Shown here: positions 16,224-25,502 of the stretch, one piece after another
Position numbering within the stretch: the stretch's first letter is position 1
Layout of the letters: each line of letters opens with the position of its first letter
The notes under the pieces: model-generated
What the model was told of the DNA's origin: nothing
Database searches by the model: none
The model's input: only the letters and a program-made list of their open reading frames with translations
Translations under genes and position numbers: made by a program
From: Planctomycetota bacterium
Lineage (GTDB): Bacteria > Planctomycetota > Uabimicrobiia > Uabimicrobiales > Uabimicrobiaceae
Length of the DNA stretch: 64,000 nucleotides
Direction of reading: 5' to 3'
NCBI GenBank assembly: GCA_029260735.1
Contig: JAJDCR010000093.1
Span: 62,001 to 126,000, forward strand

Positions 16224-16997
16224 ATGAGAAATTTTAGTAATGCGAATGCTTCTTTGGTTTGTTTTCAAGCTAACCCAGAGGCGAAGCTTCGTATATTTTG
16301 TTGCCCTTATGTGGGAGGAGGGATTCAGGTTTTTCGAGACTGGCACAAGAAGCTTGCTTCGAAGGATATTGAGATATATGCTCTCCAACTCCCGGGAAGA
16401 GGAATGCGTTTAAAGGAACCTGCTTTTGAACATATGTCGGCAGTGGTTCCAGAAGTTGTCGAGGCAATTTCTCCTTTAATTATGGATAAACCTTACATCT
16501 TTTTTGGGCATAGTATGGGCTCTCTGGTTAGCTTTGAAACTATACGTGCTCTTCGAGAAGAGGGAAAGCCGGAGCCAAAAATGCTCATTGCTTCAGGACG
16601 CCGCGCCCCTGAAATTATTGACCCAGACCCTCCTGTTCATGTTCTTCCTCGGGAAAAATTTATCCAAGAGCTCAAGAGACTCAATGGAACACCTAAGGAA
16701 ATTCTTGAAAACGAAGACTTTTTGGATTTGATTTTACCTACTTTGCAAGCTGATTTTGCAGTTTGTGAAACCTATCAATTTGAAGAAGCTCCTCCTTTTC
16801 GTTTTCCCATCCATGCTTTAGGAGGACTGTCAGATCCAAAAGCTCCTCAAAAAGAGATGGAGCCCTGGGGAAAGCATACTTTGGGAGATTTTGAATTGAC
16901 TATGCTAGAAGGAGACCATTTCTTTTTACATGGCAATAGTGAGCGTTTTTTTGAAGCGATGAATGGAATTTTAGAGGAAGTGTTGAGGCAGTTGTAG
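16224..16997 (+). CDS. Type II thioesterase (GrsT/SrfAD-like)
   Basis: The 257-residue protein matches stand-alone thioesterases of nonribosomal peptide and polyketide systems: 'RIFCCPYVGGG' near the start, 'YALQLPGRGMRLKEPAF' (52-68), the nucleophile 'GHSMGS' with Ser97, Asp204 in 'GGLSDPKAP' and His232 in 'GDHFFLHG'. These enzymes remove stalled acyl groups from carrier proteins in the cytoplasm. No synthase or carrier protein gene is nearby, so its partner is elsewhere or it has another acyl-thioester substrate. An AAAGGATA site precedes the ATG, and a TATAAT lies at 16180-16185 without a convincing -35 box. Confidence 0.93.
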   Translation: MRNFSNANASLVCFQANPEAKLRIFCCPYVGGGIQVFRDWHKKLASKDIEIYALQLPGRGMRLKEPAFEHMSAVVPEVVEAISPLIMDKPYIFFGHSMGSLVSFETIRALREEGKPEPKMLIASGRRAPEIIDPDPPVHVLPREKFIQELKRLNGTPKEILENEDFLDLILPTLQADFAVCETYQFEEAPPFRFPIHALGGLSDPKAPQKEMEPWGKHTLGDFELTMLEGDHFFLHGNSERFFEAMNGILEEVLRQL

Positions 16998-17027
16998 ATT
17001 TTATCAGATTTTGTTAGAGAGGATAAA

Positions 17028-17459
17028 ATGTCGGAAATCCAAAAGGCTGATCCCAAATTGAGACGCCAATTGATTGTTATTGTCCTGGTTGTAGCAGCAA
17101 TTGGTTCGGCCTTGATTATGCTATTGCAGTTAAATCAAGATACTCTAAAAACTTGGATTGTGGATCATAAGGAATATCTTGTTGCTCACCCTGAAGTGGT
17201 TGCTTTTGTTTTCTTTGTTTTTATGCTTCCTCTTCTCGGGGGAGCGGTTTATTTGTGGCGCTTTGCCTCCCGAGTTATTGCTGCGCGGCGATTTCCTCCT
17301 CCAGGGATGAGAGTTATTCGAGATACTCCTGTCCTTTCTGAGAATAGAGCTCTTGTTCGTGGCCGTGTTCTGCAGTTTTTGGCTGTTATTTTGTTTTTAA
17401 ACAGCCTTGGTATACCTGTGATGGTTTGGTTTCTTTTTCGTAGCTTTGCGGGAAACTGA
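17028..17459 (+). CDS. Small inner-membrane protein, unknown function
   Basis: The 143-residue protein has three hydrophobic segments: about 15-34 ('LIVIVLVVAAIGSALIMLL'), 58-78 ('VVAFVFFVFMLPLLGGAVYL') and 117-138. A conserved-looking hydrophilic segment 'RFPPPGMRVIRDTPV' lies between the second and third, probably in the cytoplasm. It starts about 30 bp after the thioesterase stop with a GAGAGGA site and is probably co-transcribed with it. I do not recognise a named family, although the layout resembles small hypothetical membrane proteins of gammaproteobacteria. Confidence 0.75.
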   Translation: MSEIQKADPKLRRQLIVIVLVVAAIGSALIMLLQLNQDTLKTWIVDHKEYLVAHPEVVAFVFFVFMLPLLGGAVYLWRFASRVIAARRFPPPGMRVIRDTPVLSENRALVRGRVLQFLAVILFLNSLGIPVMVWFLFRSFAGN

Positions 17460-17474
17460 GCAAACTAAACATAA

Positions 17475-18554
17475 CTAAAAAGAAACGCGGGGCAAGGTTA
17501 TTTCTCCGCGGAGATTTTTTTGCATGGTATCTTTGACTACAGAGGGGGGAAGACCTAAGCCAAAGAGATAGTACATTTTTGCCAAAGTGGCTTCTATTGT
17601 CATATCGTAGCCACTGATGACTCCGACCTTTTCTAGGGCAGAACCTGTGACGTAGTTATCCATCTGAACGGTTCCTCGTATGCACTGAGTGCAATTGACA
17701 ATAACTATGTTACTTTTTGTGGCTTCCTCAAGGACTTCCATAAGCTTGTTATTTTTGTAACAGGCATTACCTACTCCATAGGTTTCTAAGATGGCTCCTT
17801 TGAGAGGAGCTTTCAGAATACTCTGGACTATTTTGGCAGAGATTCCAGGAAAGAGACGTAGGACGGTTAAACGCATGGGCTCTTCAATGATATGAGCTTC
17901 AAAGGACTGTCCAGAGTAGCTGGGGGCAGAGACTAGATCGTTTTTGATTTCGATTTCGATTCCGGCATTTCCCAAGGGAGGGAAATTAGGAGAAATGAAG
18001 GCGTTGAAACCGGTAGCATCGGCCTTGGTTGCACGGCAACCACGCAGGAGTGTACTGCCAAAGAAGAGACAAACCTCAGGAACTTGGTAGTTTGCGGCAA
18101 TTAAAAGAGCTGTGACAATGTTTTTACTGGCATCGTTGCGCACTTCACAAAGAGGGATTTGTGATCCTGTTAGGATAACGGGCTTGGTCAATCCTTTGAG
18201 CATAAAAGCGAGAGCGGATGCTGTGTAAGCCATGGTGTCTGTTCCATGTAGAATTAAAAATCCATCGTAGAGATGATAATTCTTTTCTATGTCTCGGGCA
18301 ACTTTTCGCCAATCTTTGGGGGTCATGTTAGCCGAATCTAAGAGGGGATCGTACTCATTAATTTCATAAAGAGGCATAATCTCATCGTTTAATTCAGGCA
18401 TCAGGGCCATGAGTTTTTGGAGGTAACCTTTGTAGGGAGCATAACCACGCTTAGTTCTCTTCATTCCCAAAGTTCCTCCTGTGTATATGATGTAGATTCT
18501 TTTTTTCATAACAAGAGAAGCTTTGGACTTTTTGGCGGTTTGCTTTTCCGACAT
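17475..18554 (-). CDS. ansA: Type I (cytoplasmic) L-asparaginase
   Basis: The 359-residue protein carries both asparaginase active-site motifs: 'IYTGGTLGM' with the nucleophilic Thr near residue 28, and 'LHGTDTMAYT' with Thr105-Asp106. 'PVILTGSQIP' and 'RGCRATKADATGFNAF' follow, as in E. coli AnsA. It hydrolyses asparagine to aspartate and ammonia. It lacks a signal peptide; the first 15 residues are a Lys/Ser-rich extension, and the start is supported by an AAGGA site seven bases upstream. It lies 9 nt downstream of lptD on the same strand and is probably co-transcribed, although there is no functional link. Confidence 0.94.
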   Translation of the reverse strand: MSEKQTAKKSKASLVMKKRIYIIYTGGTLGMKRTKRGYAPYKGYLQKLMALMPELNDEIMPLYEINEYDPLLDSANMTPKDWRKVARDIEKNYHLYDGFLILHGTDTMAYTASALAFMLKGLTKPVILTGSQIPLCEVRNDASKNIVTALLIAANYQVPEVCLFFGSTLLRGCRATKADATGFNAFISPNFPPLGNAGIEIEIKNDLVSAPSYSGQSFEAHIIEEPMRLTVLRLFPGISAKIVQSILKAPLKGAILETYGVGNACYKNNKLMEVLEEATKSNIVIVNCTQCIRGTVQMDNYVTGSALEKVGVISGYDMTIEATLAKMYYLFGLGLPPSVVKDTMQKNLRGEITLPRVSF

Positions 18555-18563
18555 AGATAATCC

Positions 18564-20951
18564 TTAGTAAGAAGAGAATGAAGAAGCAGCGTTCTCTGCT
18601 GTTGGGTCGGTATCGACAAAGCGACTTCTTTGAACAAAGTCCAGAGGAGTAAAGGAGATAGTGAAAGCTACTTCGTCATCCACTTGGTCCACTTCAAAAA
18701 TCAAATCGAGAGCAAATCGGTGGAACACGCGCCGGAAAGTGATCTCATTTTCTCGTAGTTCTCCATCCCGAAAATCGTACTGAGTACGGAAACCAGCTTG
18801 CCATTTGGCGTTAATTCTATAATCTGCGGCCAGGGTTCCAATAAAGCTATCTCCTCGTAAATATCGAAAATCAACCGAAGTAATTAAGTCGGGTTGGAGA
18901 GTGTAGCTTAGGCCAGCAGAAAGAACTTCAAAATCATGGATAGGAAAGTTAAATTCTGTATTTAAACCAAAACTGAGGTTACGCCAAATTTGCCAACTTA
19001 AATCAAATTCCAAATTGGATAACTTGTCGTCGAAACTTCCTCCTCGATCAGGAAAATAGGAAAGATCAAACTCGGCGAAGAGTATGTCCACTAATTGTCC
19101 TGCGCGAATGGTTTTTAGTCGATTGATTAAACGTAATCGGACTTGATTGGCATCATCAATCGTATCAACTTCGTCAAAGGGGATCAGGGAATCTGAATTA
19201 ATAGTGGTTTCGGTGAAGCTATAGCTGATACGAGGAGTAAAGATATGTTGGAGTTTGTAAAGATCAAAAAATTTGTTGGTAGTATGAAAAACCCGATGAA
19301 AATTTACCGCAGCTTCAACCCCTCCGCTTCCTACAAGTCGAGCAATATTCCTATCCCCATCAGCTTCTTTTTCAAAATAGGTCATTCGAGCATCTAAGAA
19401 AGGGACGAAGTTCACCGGGCCTAATTGGAAACGATAGGTCAGCCTGTTTTTGAAATCTGCTCGAAAGATTCTTTCTCGGTCGAATTCTGAAATGATAACG
19501 TTATCATCACGGCTGATATTGGTTAGCTCTATATCACTGCTAAAAAAAAGATTGGGAAGATAGTCCTGGAAGATAGGCATACGAACTAAATGGTAGGTTC
19601 CGCGAGGAAGCTCGTTGACTTGGTCAACGAAGTCATTGAAGTTATAGCGTGCTAAAAAAGTGACTCCTTGGATACCCCAAATCTTTTTCAAATGCGCGTA
19701 GGACTCTTGTTCTTTTCCTTCGCGGGCCTCTTTTTCGAAAAAATCAAACAAGAGCTCTTCGTCGGAAATCTTAGAAATCTCAATGTCTAGTTTCCAACCA
19801 TCGGGTAATTCATGGCGATGTAAATAGTAGATGCGGTATAGTTCTTTTAGGGTAGCATCTCCAATTTCTTGGTTGTTGTTACCTTCTAAATCATCTCCAA
19901 AATCTCCTAAGGCTTGGTCTCGGATATAATAAGAAGATAGTTGCCCGATGAAAGGGTGCTCAGAGCCTGTTTCTCCTTGGTAAGTGAAACCTGGGCCTAA
20001 TCCCAGTCCTCGGTTTTGGTAAATATCAAGATCCAAGATCCAATCCACTTTTTTAATAATACTATTGGGAGTATCGCTGGGGGCTTTGTAGAGATTGCCT
20101 CCCCAGGTTGTCAGAAGATGATTTCCAAAGCGAGAAGAGTTTCCATAACTAATCGATTTTAGAGGAAAGTTTTCGATTGTTTCTCCCGAAAAGTAAGGCA
20201 AATAGAAAAAAGGCGTTTCCCCCACATGAAGAGAGTTTTCTCTGGCTTTTAGATAAGCCTTGTTTTCCACCTTTACGATTTCTAAGTAATCAGAAGCAAA
20301 ATGGTAGTGAGGATCTCCAAACTGACAAGTTGAAAACTTAGCATCATTGGCCGTGAATTTATTTCGAGAGTGAATTAAAATTTCTTGGGCTTTGAGTTGT
20401 AAAGGAGTGATTCGGTTGTCAAACTGTACCTTACTGCGCATGGTTCCATTGTGAACAACCCCGCTGTTTTTTTCCATATCAAAGAAGACTTGGTCTCCTT
20501 GCATTAGTTCTTTGCCCCAGCGGAAGTGAACGTTGCTTTCCCCATAAAACTTAACCTGTTGGTTGGCTTCGGGGCTATTGGGGGTACCTTCCTTACCATC
20601 TTCGGCGGTGAACCAAATAACAGCTTGTTCGCAGCGTAGATCTAAAACGACAACGCCTTCATGCTCTTGCCAAAGATGGACACCCTCTGTGGCAATCCAA
20701 ATTCTTTCTTGGCCTTCTCCCTCTTTTAAGTCTAATGCTCCCGTATCGATTTTTAAAGGGAGTTTTTTGGGGTCAATCTTAGGCCCTTGAAACCATTTGC
20801 CCAGTTTGTCAAAATCAGAGCTTTCTTTCGTTTTCTCAGAAGTCGTTTTTGAGCTTGGGTCTTTGACTGTTTCTTTGGATGTTTCTTGAGCAAGAAGGGC
20901 ATTCCAAAGGCTTCCACCGAGTAAAAATAACAATATTAAAGCGCGTAACAT
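18564..20951 (-). CDS. lptD: LptD-like LPS-assembly outer-membrane protein
   Basis: The 795-residue protein has a signal peptide (to about 'LLAQ', residue 21), a Ser/Thr/Lys-rich linker, an OstA-like beta-jellyroll region (about 65-260) with 'VFFDMEKNSGVVHNG' and 'LKAQEILIHSRNKFTANDA', and a C-terminal beta-barrel (about 260-780) rich in alternating aromatic strands. 'PFFYLPYF' marks the OstA_C domain start. LptD inserts lipopolysaccharide into the outer leaflet of the outer membrane, so this organism has an outer membrane. Cysteines for the usual disulfides are largely absent. It is divergent from the pseudokinase gene across a 208-bp gap. Confidence 0.88.
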   Translation of the reverse strand: MLRALILLFLLGGSLWNALLAQETSKETVKDPSSKTTSEKTKESSDFDKLGKWFQGPKIDPKKLPLKIDTGALDLKEGEGQERIWIATEGVHLWQEHEGVVVLDLRCEQAVIWFTAEDGKEGTPNSPEANQQVKFYGESNVHFRWGKELMQGDQVFFDMEKNSGVVHNGTMRSKVQFDNRITPLQLKAQEILIHSRNKFTANDAKFSTCQFGDPHYHFASDYLEIVKVENKAYLKARENSLHVGETPFFYLPYFSGETIENFPLKSISYGNSSRFGNHLLTTWGGNLYKAPSDTPNSIIKKVDWILDLDIYQNRGLGLGPGFTYQGETGSEHPFIGQLSSYYIRDQALGDFGDDLEGNNNQEIGDATLKELYRIYYLHRHELPDGWKLDIEISKISDEELLFDFFEKEAREGKEQESYAHLKKIWGIQGVTFLARYNFNDFVDQVNELPRGTYHLVRMPIFQDYLPNLFFSSDIELTNISRDDNVIISEFDRERIFRADFKNRLTYRFQLGPVNFVPFLDARMTYFEKEADGDRNIARLVGSGGVEAAVNFHRVFHTTNKFFDLYKLQHIFTPRISYSFTETTINSDSLIPFDEVDTIDDANQVRLRLINRLKTIRAGQLVDILFAEFDLSYFPDRGGSFDDKLSNLEFDLSWQIWRNLSFGLNTEFNFPIHDFEVLSAGLSYTLQPDLITSVDFRYLRGDSFIGTLAADYRINAKWQAGFRTQYDFRDGELRENEITFRRVFHRFALDLIFEVDQVDDEVAFTISFTPLDFVQRSRFVDTDPTAENAASSFSSY

Positions 20952-21159
20952 AAAGCTAACCTAAAAAAATATTTGCAACTCATCTTCTTTATCTGATAAA
21001 ATGTCCCACTAGTTTGTGGAATAGAACCTATAATAATGACGAAATAAGCTCAAGAATGCAAATACTAATCTTGAATTCCAAAAATTTTCTCGTGGGATGG
21101 AAAAAAAATCCTTTTATAGGGTTTAAGGCACCTAATACAAAAGTAAAGAGAAGAAAACT

Positions 21160-22389
21160 ATGAAAATTATTCCAACTTACTTTGGGGAAATCGCGATTTC
21201 TGAAGGCTATATCAATCGGAAGACCCTAGAAGAGTGCATCGTAAAATATAATCTACGTAAGGGGCAATCGCGTCTTTTGGGAGAATATATGGTTAAACTC
21301 GGCTTGTTGACCCAAGAACAAGTTGAGCGCATTCTTAAAATGCAAAAAATATATAAAACAAGACTGGATAATGAATATTTTTTTCATGTGGGCCTGAAAA
21401 GTAAAGTACTTGATTACTCTCAAGTTCGTGACTTAAATAAAAAATATGCTAAAGAAGCGGCTTATGGAAATTATTTAAATGTTGCGAATTTAGCTATTCA
21501 AGAAGGTTACATACCGCTAAACAAAGCAGAAGAGATAGTAAAATCTCAAGAGTATCAATATTTTAGTCAGTTGAAGAAGCAAGGCAAGTCGGTTCTTCGC
21601 GGCTATGAATTAGTGGGTAGTATTGTCAAGCTTAAACGGACTATGCTTTACAAGGGAATCCAAGTGGAGCTAGATCGTGTAGTGGCAGTGAAGGTTTTAT
21701 CTTCAGAGTACGAAACAGAAGAAAATATTCGAAACTTCTTTGGAGAAGCCGAAGCTACAGCCTTGTTTAACCATCCAAACCTCTCTCGTGTTTATGATAA
21801 GGGGTTTGATAACCACATGTACTATTACTCGATGGAGCTGATAGAAGGGGAGAACTTAACGGAAAGATTGGGAACAGAGGGACGTCTGCAACCGAAGGAT
21901 GCTCTTAATTTAATTCGCCAGATTGCCAATGCTTTGAGACATATTCATAGTTTTGAGCAAATTCATACAAAAGTTAATCCACGTAACATAACAATTCGTA
22001 ATGACGGGGTTGCCAAATTAATTGACTTGAGTTCGGTTTATAGCTTGAAAAGAAATGATCCTAACCAGAAGAAAATGTCAAAAATGCCTCAGTATATGGC
22101 ACCCGAACAATTTCGTCCGAAAGAGCCTCTTGATGTAAGAACGGATATTTATGGACTAGGAGCAACTTTCTATCGTATTTTGACGGGAATGCCTCCGGTG
22201 AGTGGAAAAAGTTTAGAGGAAATTCGAAAAAATATTTTTGAACAAGAACCCGCTTCTATCACAGATATTGATTTTACTATTCCCGAAGATTTAGCCAAAA
22301 TTGTTCATCGTATGATTCGGAAAGATGTTAAGAAGCGCTATCCTGAGATTAAAAATGTATTAGTCGCGTTACGTAAGATTTTAATTTGA
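21160..22389 (+). CDS. Ser/Thr protein pseudokinase with N-terminal tandem helical domain
   Basis: The 409-residue protein starts with about 145 residues containing two related helical modules ('FGEIAISEGYINRKTLEE', 'LGEYMVKLGLLTQEQVERIL'), a pattern common ahead of planctomycete kinases. A Ser/Thr kinase domain follows (about 149-409) with the ATP lysine Lys178 in 'VAVKV', Asn276 and 'MAPEQF'. The glycine loop lacks glycines, the HRD aspartate is replaced (His269-Thr-Lys271) and DFG reads DLS. Catalysis by the normal mechanism is therefore unlikely, and the domain probably acts as a binding or allosteric module. No transmembrane segment is visible. A terminator follows. Confidence 0.9.
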   Translation: MKIIPTYFGEIAISEGYINRKTLEECIVKYNLRKGQSRLLGEYMVKLGLLTQEQVERILKMQKIYKTRLDNEYFFHVGLKSKVLDYSQVRDLNKKYAKEAAYGNYLNVANLAIQEGYIPLNKAEEIVKSQEYQYFSQLKKQGKSVLRGYELVGSIVKLKRTMLYKGIQVELDRVVAVKVLSSEYETEENIRNFFGEAEATALFNHPNLSRVYDKGFDNHMYYYSMELIEGENLTERLGTEGRLQPKDALNLIRQIANALRHIHSFEQIHTKVNPRNITIRNDGVAKLIDLSSVYSLKRNDPNQKKMSKMPQYMAPEQFRPKEPLDVRTDIYGLGATFYRILTGMPPVSGKSLEEIRKNIFEQEPASITDIDFTIPEDLAKIVHRMIRKDVKKRYPEIKNVLVALRKILI

Positions 22390-22440
22390 TCATTTAGCCC
22401 TTTTTTGTTTCCGTGTGTGAGAAGTCTGTGTAATCCAAAA

Positions 22441-22475
22441 AAAAAGCCGAGTCTTTTGCAAGACTCGGCTTTTTT
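22441..22475. terminator. Bidirectional terminator between convergent genes
   Basis: A perfect 15-bp stem (22441-22455 with 22460-22474) containing GCCGAGTCTT, with a TTGC loop, is flanked by A and T runs. It separates the pseudokinase gene from convergent gdhA. Confidence 0.93.
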
Positions 22476-22512
22476 AATTTGTTAACTTCTTAACTTAAGA
22501 GAGAGAGATAGC

Positions 22513-23865
22513 TTAAACTACGCCGTAAGCAAGCATCGCATCGGCTACTTTAACGAAGCCCGCAATATTTGCACCTTTTACGTAATTAACGTGACCATTT
22601 TCGTCTCCGTAGGTAACGCATTGCTTGTGGATACTCTTCATAATATTTTGAAGACGTACATCCAGCTCTTCGCGATCCCAAGAAAGACGCATACTGTTCT
22701 GAGTCATTTCTAGACCAGAAACAGCAACTCCACCAGCGTTGGCTGCTTTACTTGGACCAAACATTACTTTACTTTTGACAAAGTGGTTGATGGCATCGAT
22801 ATTGCTAGGCATATTTGCACCTTCGCCAACTGCGATACATCCATTGTTGACAAGAGTCTGAGCGTCTTCGCCGAAAAGCTCATTTTGAGTAGCACAAGGG
22901 AAAGCTGCTTGGCATGGTACAGCCCAAGGACGTTGTCCTGATTGGAAAGTACATCCATACTTATCAGCATACTCTGAAATTCGACCACGTTTGTTATTTT
23001 TGAGATCTTTCAAGAATTCTAATTTTTCGTCTTTAATTCCTGAAGGATCATGAATAAAACCAGAAGAGTCAGAAGCAGTCACAACAGTTCCACCTAAGTG
23101 ATTGATTTTCTCAATGGTGTACTGAGCTACATTTCCAGATCCAGAAACTACACAGGTTTTACCTTCTAGACTATCACCTTTGTGCTTGAACATTTCGTTG
23201 GTGAAGTAGACGTTTCCGTAACCAGTAGCTTCGGTTCTAATTAGACTACCACCAAAAGAAATCCCTTTTCCAGTCAAAGCACCTGTAAACTCACCAGTTA
23301 GTCTCTTGTATTGACCAAACATGTAGCTAACTTCGCGTCCGCCTACTCCGATGTCCCCAGCAGGAACGTCTATGTTCGGACCAATGTGACGAAAAAGTTG
23401 GGTCATGAAAGATTGGCAAAAGCGCATAACTTCGCGGTCGGATTTACCTTTAGGATTGAAGTCTGCTCCCCCTTTACCCCCACCCATGGGCAGAGTTGTC
23501 AAACTGTTTTTGAAAGTTTGCTCAAATCCGAGGAACTTTAATACGCTAAGAGTTACAGAAGGATGAAAACGAAGTCCACCTTTGTAAGGACCAATTGAGT
23601 TGTTAAACTGGACTCGGTAACCTCTATTGGCTCGAATATTTCCTTGATCGTCTTCCCAACAAACTCGGAAGATAACTATGCGGTCAGGCTCCGTCATTCT
23701 CTCAAGAATACCAGCATTTTTATATTTTTCGTGATTAAGAACGAAAGGCATAACGGTGTGAGCTACTTCTTCCACCGCTTGATGGAACTCAGGCTCTCCA
23801 GGATTTCTACGTTTTAGACCGATCATGAATTTTTCAACCATAGCTTCAGAGGATTCATCCCACAT
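22513..23865 (-). CDS. gdhA: NADP-type glutamate dehydrogenase
   Basis: The 450-residue protein has the length and motifs of hexameric bacterial GDH: 'GPYKGGLRFHPSV' (92-104), the catalytic lysine Lys131 in 'PMGGGKGGADFNPKG', 'DVPAGDIGVGGREV', a Rossmann motif 'VVSGSGNVA' and 'GANMPSNIDA'. It converts 2-oxoglutarate and ammonia to glutamate with reducing NAD(P)H; the small-domain sequence and length suit NADPH. An AAGGAG site precedes the chosen ATG. It is monocistronic, with a palindrome 45 bp upstream that could be an operator. Confidence 0.97.
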   Translation of the reverse strand: MWDESSEAMVEKFMIGLKRRNPGEPEFHQAVEEVAHTVMPFVLNHEKYKNAGILERMTEPDRIVIFRVCWEDDQGNIRANRGYRVQFNNSIGPYKGGLRFHPSVTLSVLKFLGFEQTFKNSLTTLPMGGGKGGADFNPKGKSDREVMRFCQSFMTQLFRHIGPNIDVPAGDIGVGGREVSYMFGQYKRLTGEFTGALTGKGISFGGSLIRTEATGYGNVYFTNEMFKHKGDSLEGKTCVVSGSGNVAQYTIEKINHLGGTVVTASDSSGFIHDPSGIKDEKLEFLKDLKNNKRGRISEYADKYGCTFQSGQRPWAVPCQAAFPCATQNELFGEDAQTLVNNGCIAVGEGANMPSNIDAINHFVKSKVMFGPSKAANAGGVAVSGLEMTQNSMRLSWDREELDVRLQNIMKSIHKQCVTYGDENGHVNYVKGANIAGFVKVADAMLAYGVV

Positions 23866-23909
23866 AGTTTTCTCTCCTTTAAAATAAGAACTTTCCTTAA
23901 TTTTTTACG

Positions 23910-23923
23910 CCGATTTGAATCGG
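23910..23923 (-). promoter_or_regulatory. Palindrome CCGATT-TG-AATCGG upstream of gdhA
   Basis: A perfect 6-bp dyad with a 2-bp centre lies 45 bp before the gdhA start. It is suitable for a dimeric repressor, but no factor is known. The remaining ~240 bp up to the lipid kinase gene are AT-rich without other clear signals. Confidence 0.35.
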
Positions 23924-24163
23924 TTCAAACATTCTACATTAGAGAAAATCTTTTGCCTAGTATTATTTTAAAATTTGTAAAAAAATTCTTAAGGTTCTCT
24001 TTATTCAAAAAGGCTTCCTTAATTATAGGAAGAAAGTCTTTTTAGTGAATTTTTGCAAAAGTGGAGTTCTCTTGCTAGAATAGCAAATTATCATTGTAAG
24101 AAAATTGAGTGAGAAATGAATAGTTTTCCCACCTAACTCTAGAATAGTTTGTTGAGGCAAGAA

Positions 24164-25138
24164 ATGCATAAAATAGTGGTTTTTACAAATCCCCACAGCG
24201 GCACCAACCTACGCGATAAATATCGTATTCGTAAAATAAAAAAAATGGTAACAAATGGAGAAGTGCATGCCACACAAAACCTAGATGAACTAGAAGAAAT
24301 AGCCTCAAGTATACCAGAAAAAAAACCTGATATTATTGCGATTGATGGTGGCGATGGAACAATTGCGACAGTGCTTGGAGCGGTTCATAAATATTGGCCT
24401 AAAGACAAATCATTTCCTTCTATTGCTTTGCTTTCTGGTGGGACTTTTAACGCTTTAGCTCGGTATGCTGGTATAGAAAAGGGCTTACCTTATTTGAAAA
24501 GCATTATAAAAAGTAATCCAGATCAACTTTTTTTCCAAGATATAGATCTTATGGAAATAGAGGACGACCAGGGAATGAAGATGTATGGTTTTTCTTTTGC
24601 GTTAGGATTTCCTGTTAAAGCTTTGAAAGAGTACTATAAAAAGAAGAGATGGAAATACATTCGTATTGGGATGATGATTTTGCGTTTCTTGTCTTCGTCT
24701 ACCTTCAAAGGAAAGTATTTTCGATCCTTCAATCAACGAATTAAATTGGATGCAGCAGATCAAGAAGGGTCTTGGCTGACTATTTTTTGCCAAAGCATAC
24801 CTTCCTTTGGGACATATCGATGCAATATGTTTTATCGAGCGGATTTAACTCGTAAACAGTTCCATGTTCTAGGAACAAAAGCACCTTTGGATGAACTAAT
24901 GTCTAGCATTATCCCTATCTATCTAGGAGTAAATATTCCTATTATGGATTTAGATATACAAAAAGATACTCTCCATTTAAAAGGAGCAGAGACTTTCGAA
25001 TATCAGGTGAATGGGGAGCTTGAGTATTGGGGGAAACCATGCTTGGCTCAAGAAATTAGAATCCGACATGGGATGACTATCAGAGTAATTCGTCCTATCC
25101 CAAAAGGAGTTTTGGGAAAACCGTCAAACCACTCCTAA
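24164..25138 (+). CDS. Diacylglycerol/sphingosine-kinase-like lipid kinase (DagK catalytic domain)
   Basis: The 324-residue protein has the DagK fold: 'VVFTNPHSG' at the N-terminus, the nucleotide-binding 'AIDGGDGTIATVL' (near 60-72) and 'LLSGGTFNALARYAGI' (near 97-112). Members phosphorylate diacylglycerol or related lipids with ATP at the membrane. The C-terminal half is a diverged beta-rich domain ending 'YQVNGELEYWGKP', which matches the 'v.vDGE' strand of the family. The ATG 15 bases inside the longest frame has a GAGG site and is preferred over two TTG codons. It is transcribed alone. Confidence 0.9.
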   Translation: MHKIVVFTNPHSGTNLRDKYRIRKIKKMVTNGEVHATQNLDELEEIASSIPEKKPDIIAIDGGDGTIATVLGAVHKYWPKDKSFPSIALLSGGTFNALARYAGIEKGLPYLKSIIKSNPDQLFFQDIDLMEIEDDQGMKMYGFSFALGFPVKALKEYYKKKRWKYIRIGMMILRFLSSSTFKGKYFRSFNQRIKLDAADQEGSWLTIFCQSIPSFGTYRCNMFYRADLTRKQFHVLGTKAPLDELMSSIIPIYLGVNIPIMDLDIQKDTLHLKGAETFEYQVNGELEYWGKPCLAQEIRIRHGMTIRVIRPIPKGVLGKPSNHS

Positions 25139-25354
25139 ACTAAAGATCTAAGGGCTTGAAATCAACGGATTTTAACCTGGTTGATATCCTGTAATATTAA
25201 GCCCATTATCAGAAGCATCAAAAGCATCAAAAAAAACATCAGAAAAAGTATCAAAAAAATCAAGGTTTTTTTTCACCAGAAAACTTTCACTTATACGTGG
25301 CTCAAATTTAGCCTCAAGGATAGAAAAATCTTGCTTGCTACGGTAGTGATTCAT

Positions 25355-25384
25355 CCTCTAAGCTAAAGACTTAGAGGTTTTCTT
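25355..25384 (+). terminator. Probable terminator between the lipid kinase and the signalling operon
   Basis: CCTCTAAG (25355-25362) pairs with CTTAGAGG (25370-25377), followed by TTTTCTT. The rest of this 364-bp gap holds a low-complexity stretch at 25210-25262 of 'catca' words separated by A-rich tracts, without a convincing gene on either strand. Confidence 0.6.
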
Positions 25385-25502
25385 ACCATTTTTTTATAAA
25401 AAATACAATTGCAGGATAGGGGGCTTTTCGTTACAATATTTTGAATAAGTAAAAAATTTTGGACACAATTGAAACTCCCTAAGTTGCAAAAGGCAAGTTT
25501 TT

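Noticed and set aside
25172..25366. Short frames on both strands in the 25.1-25.5 kb gap
   Set aside because: Low-complexity 'catca' iterations, no ribosome-binding site and mutually exclusive frames.
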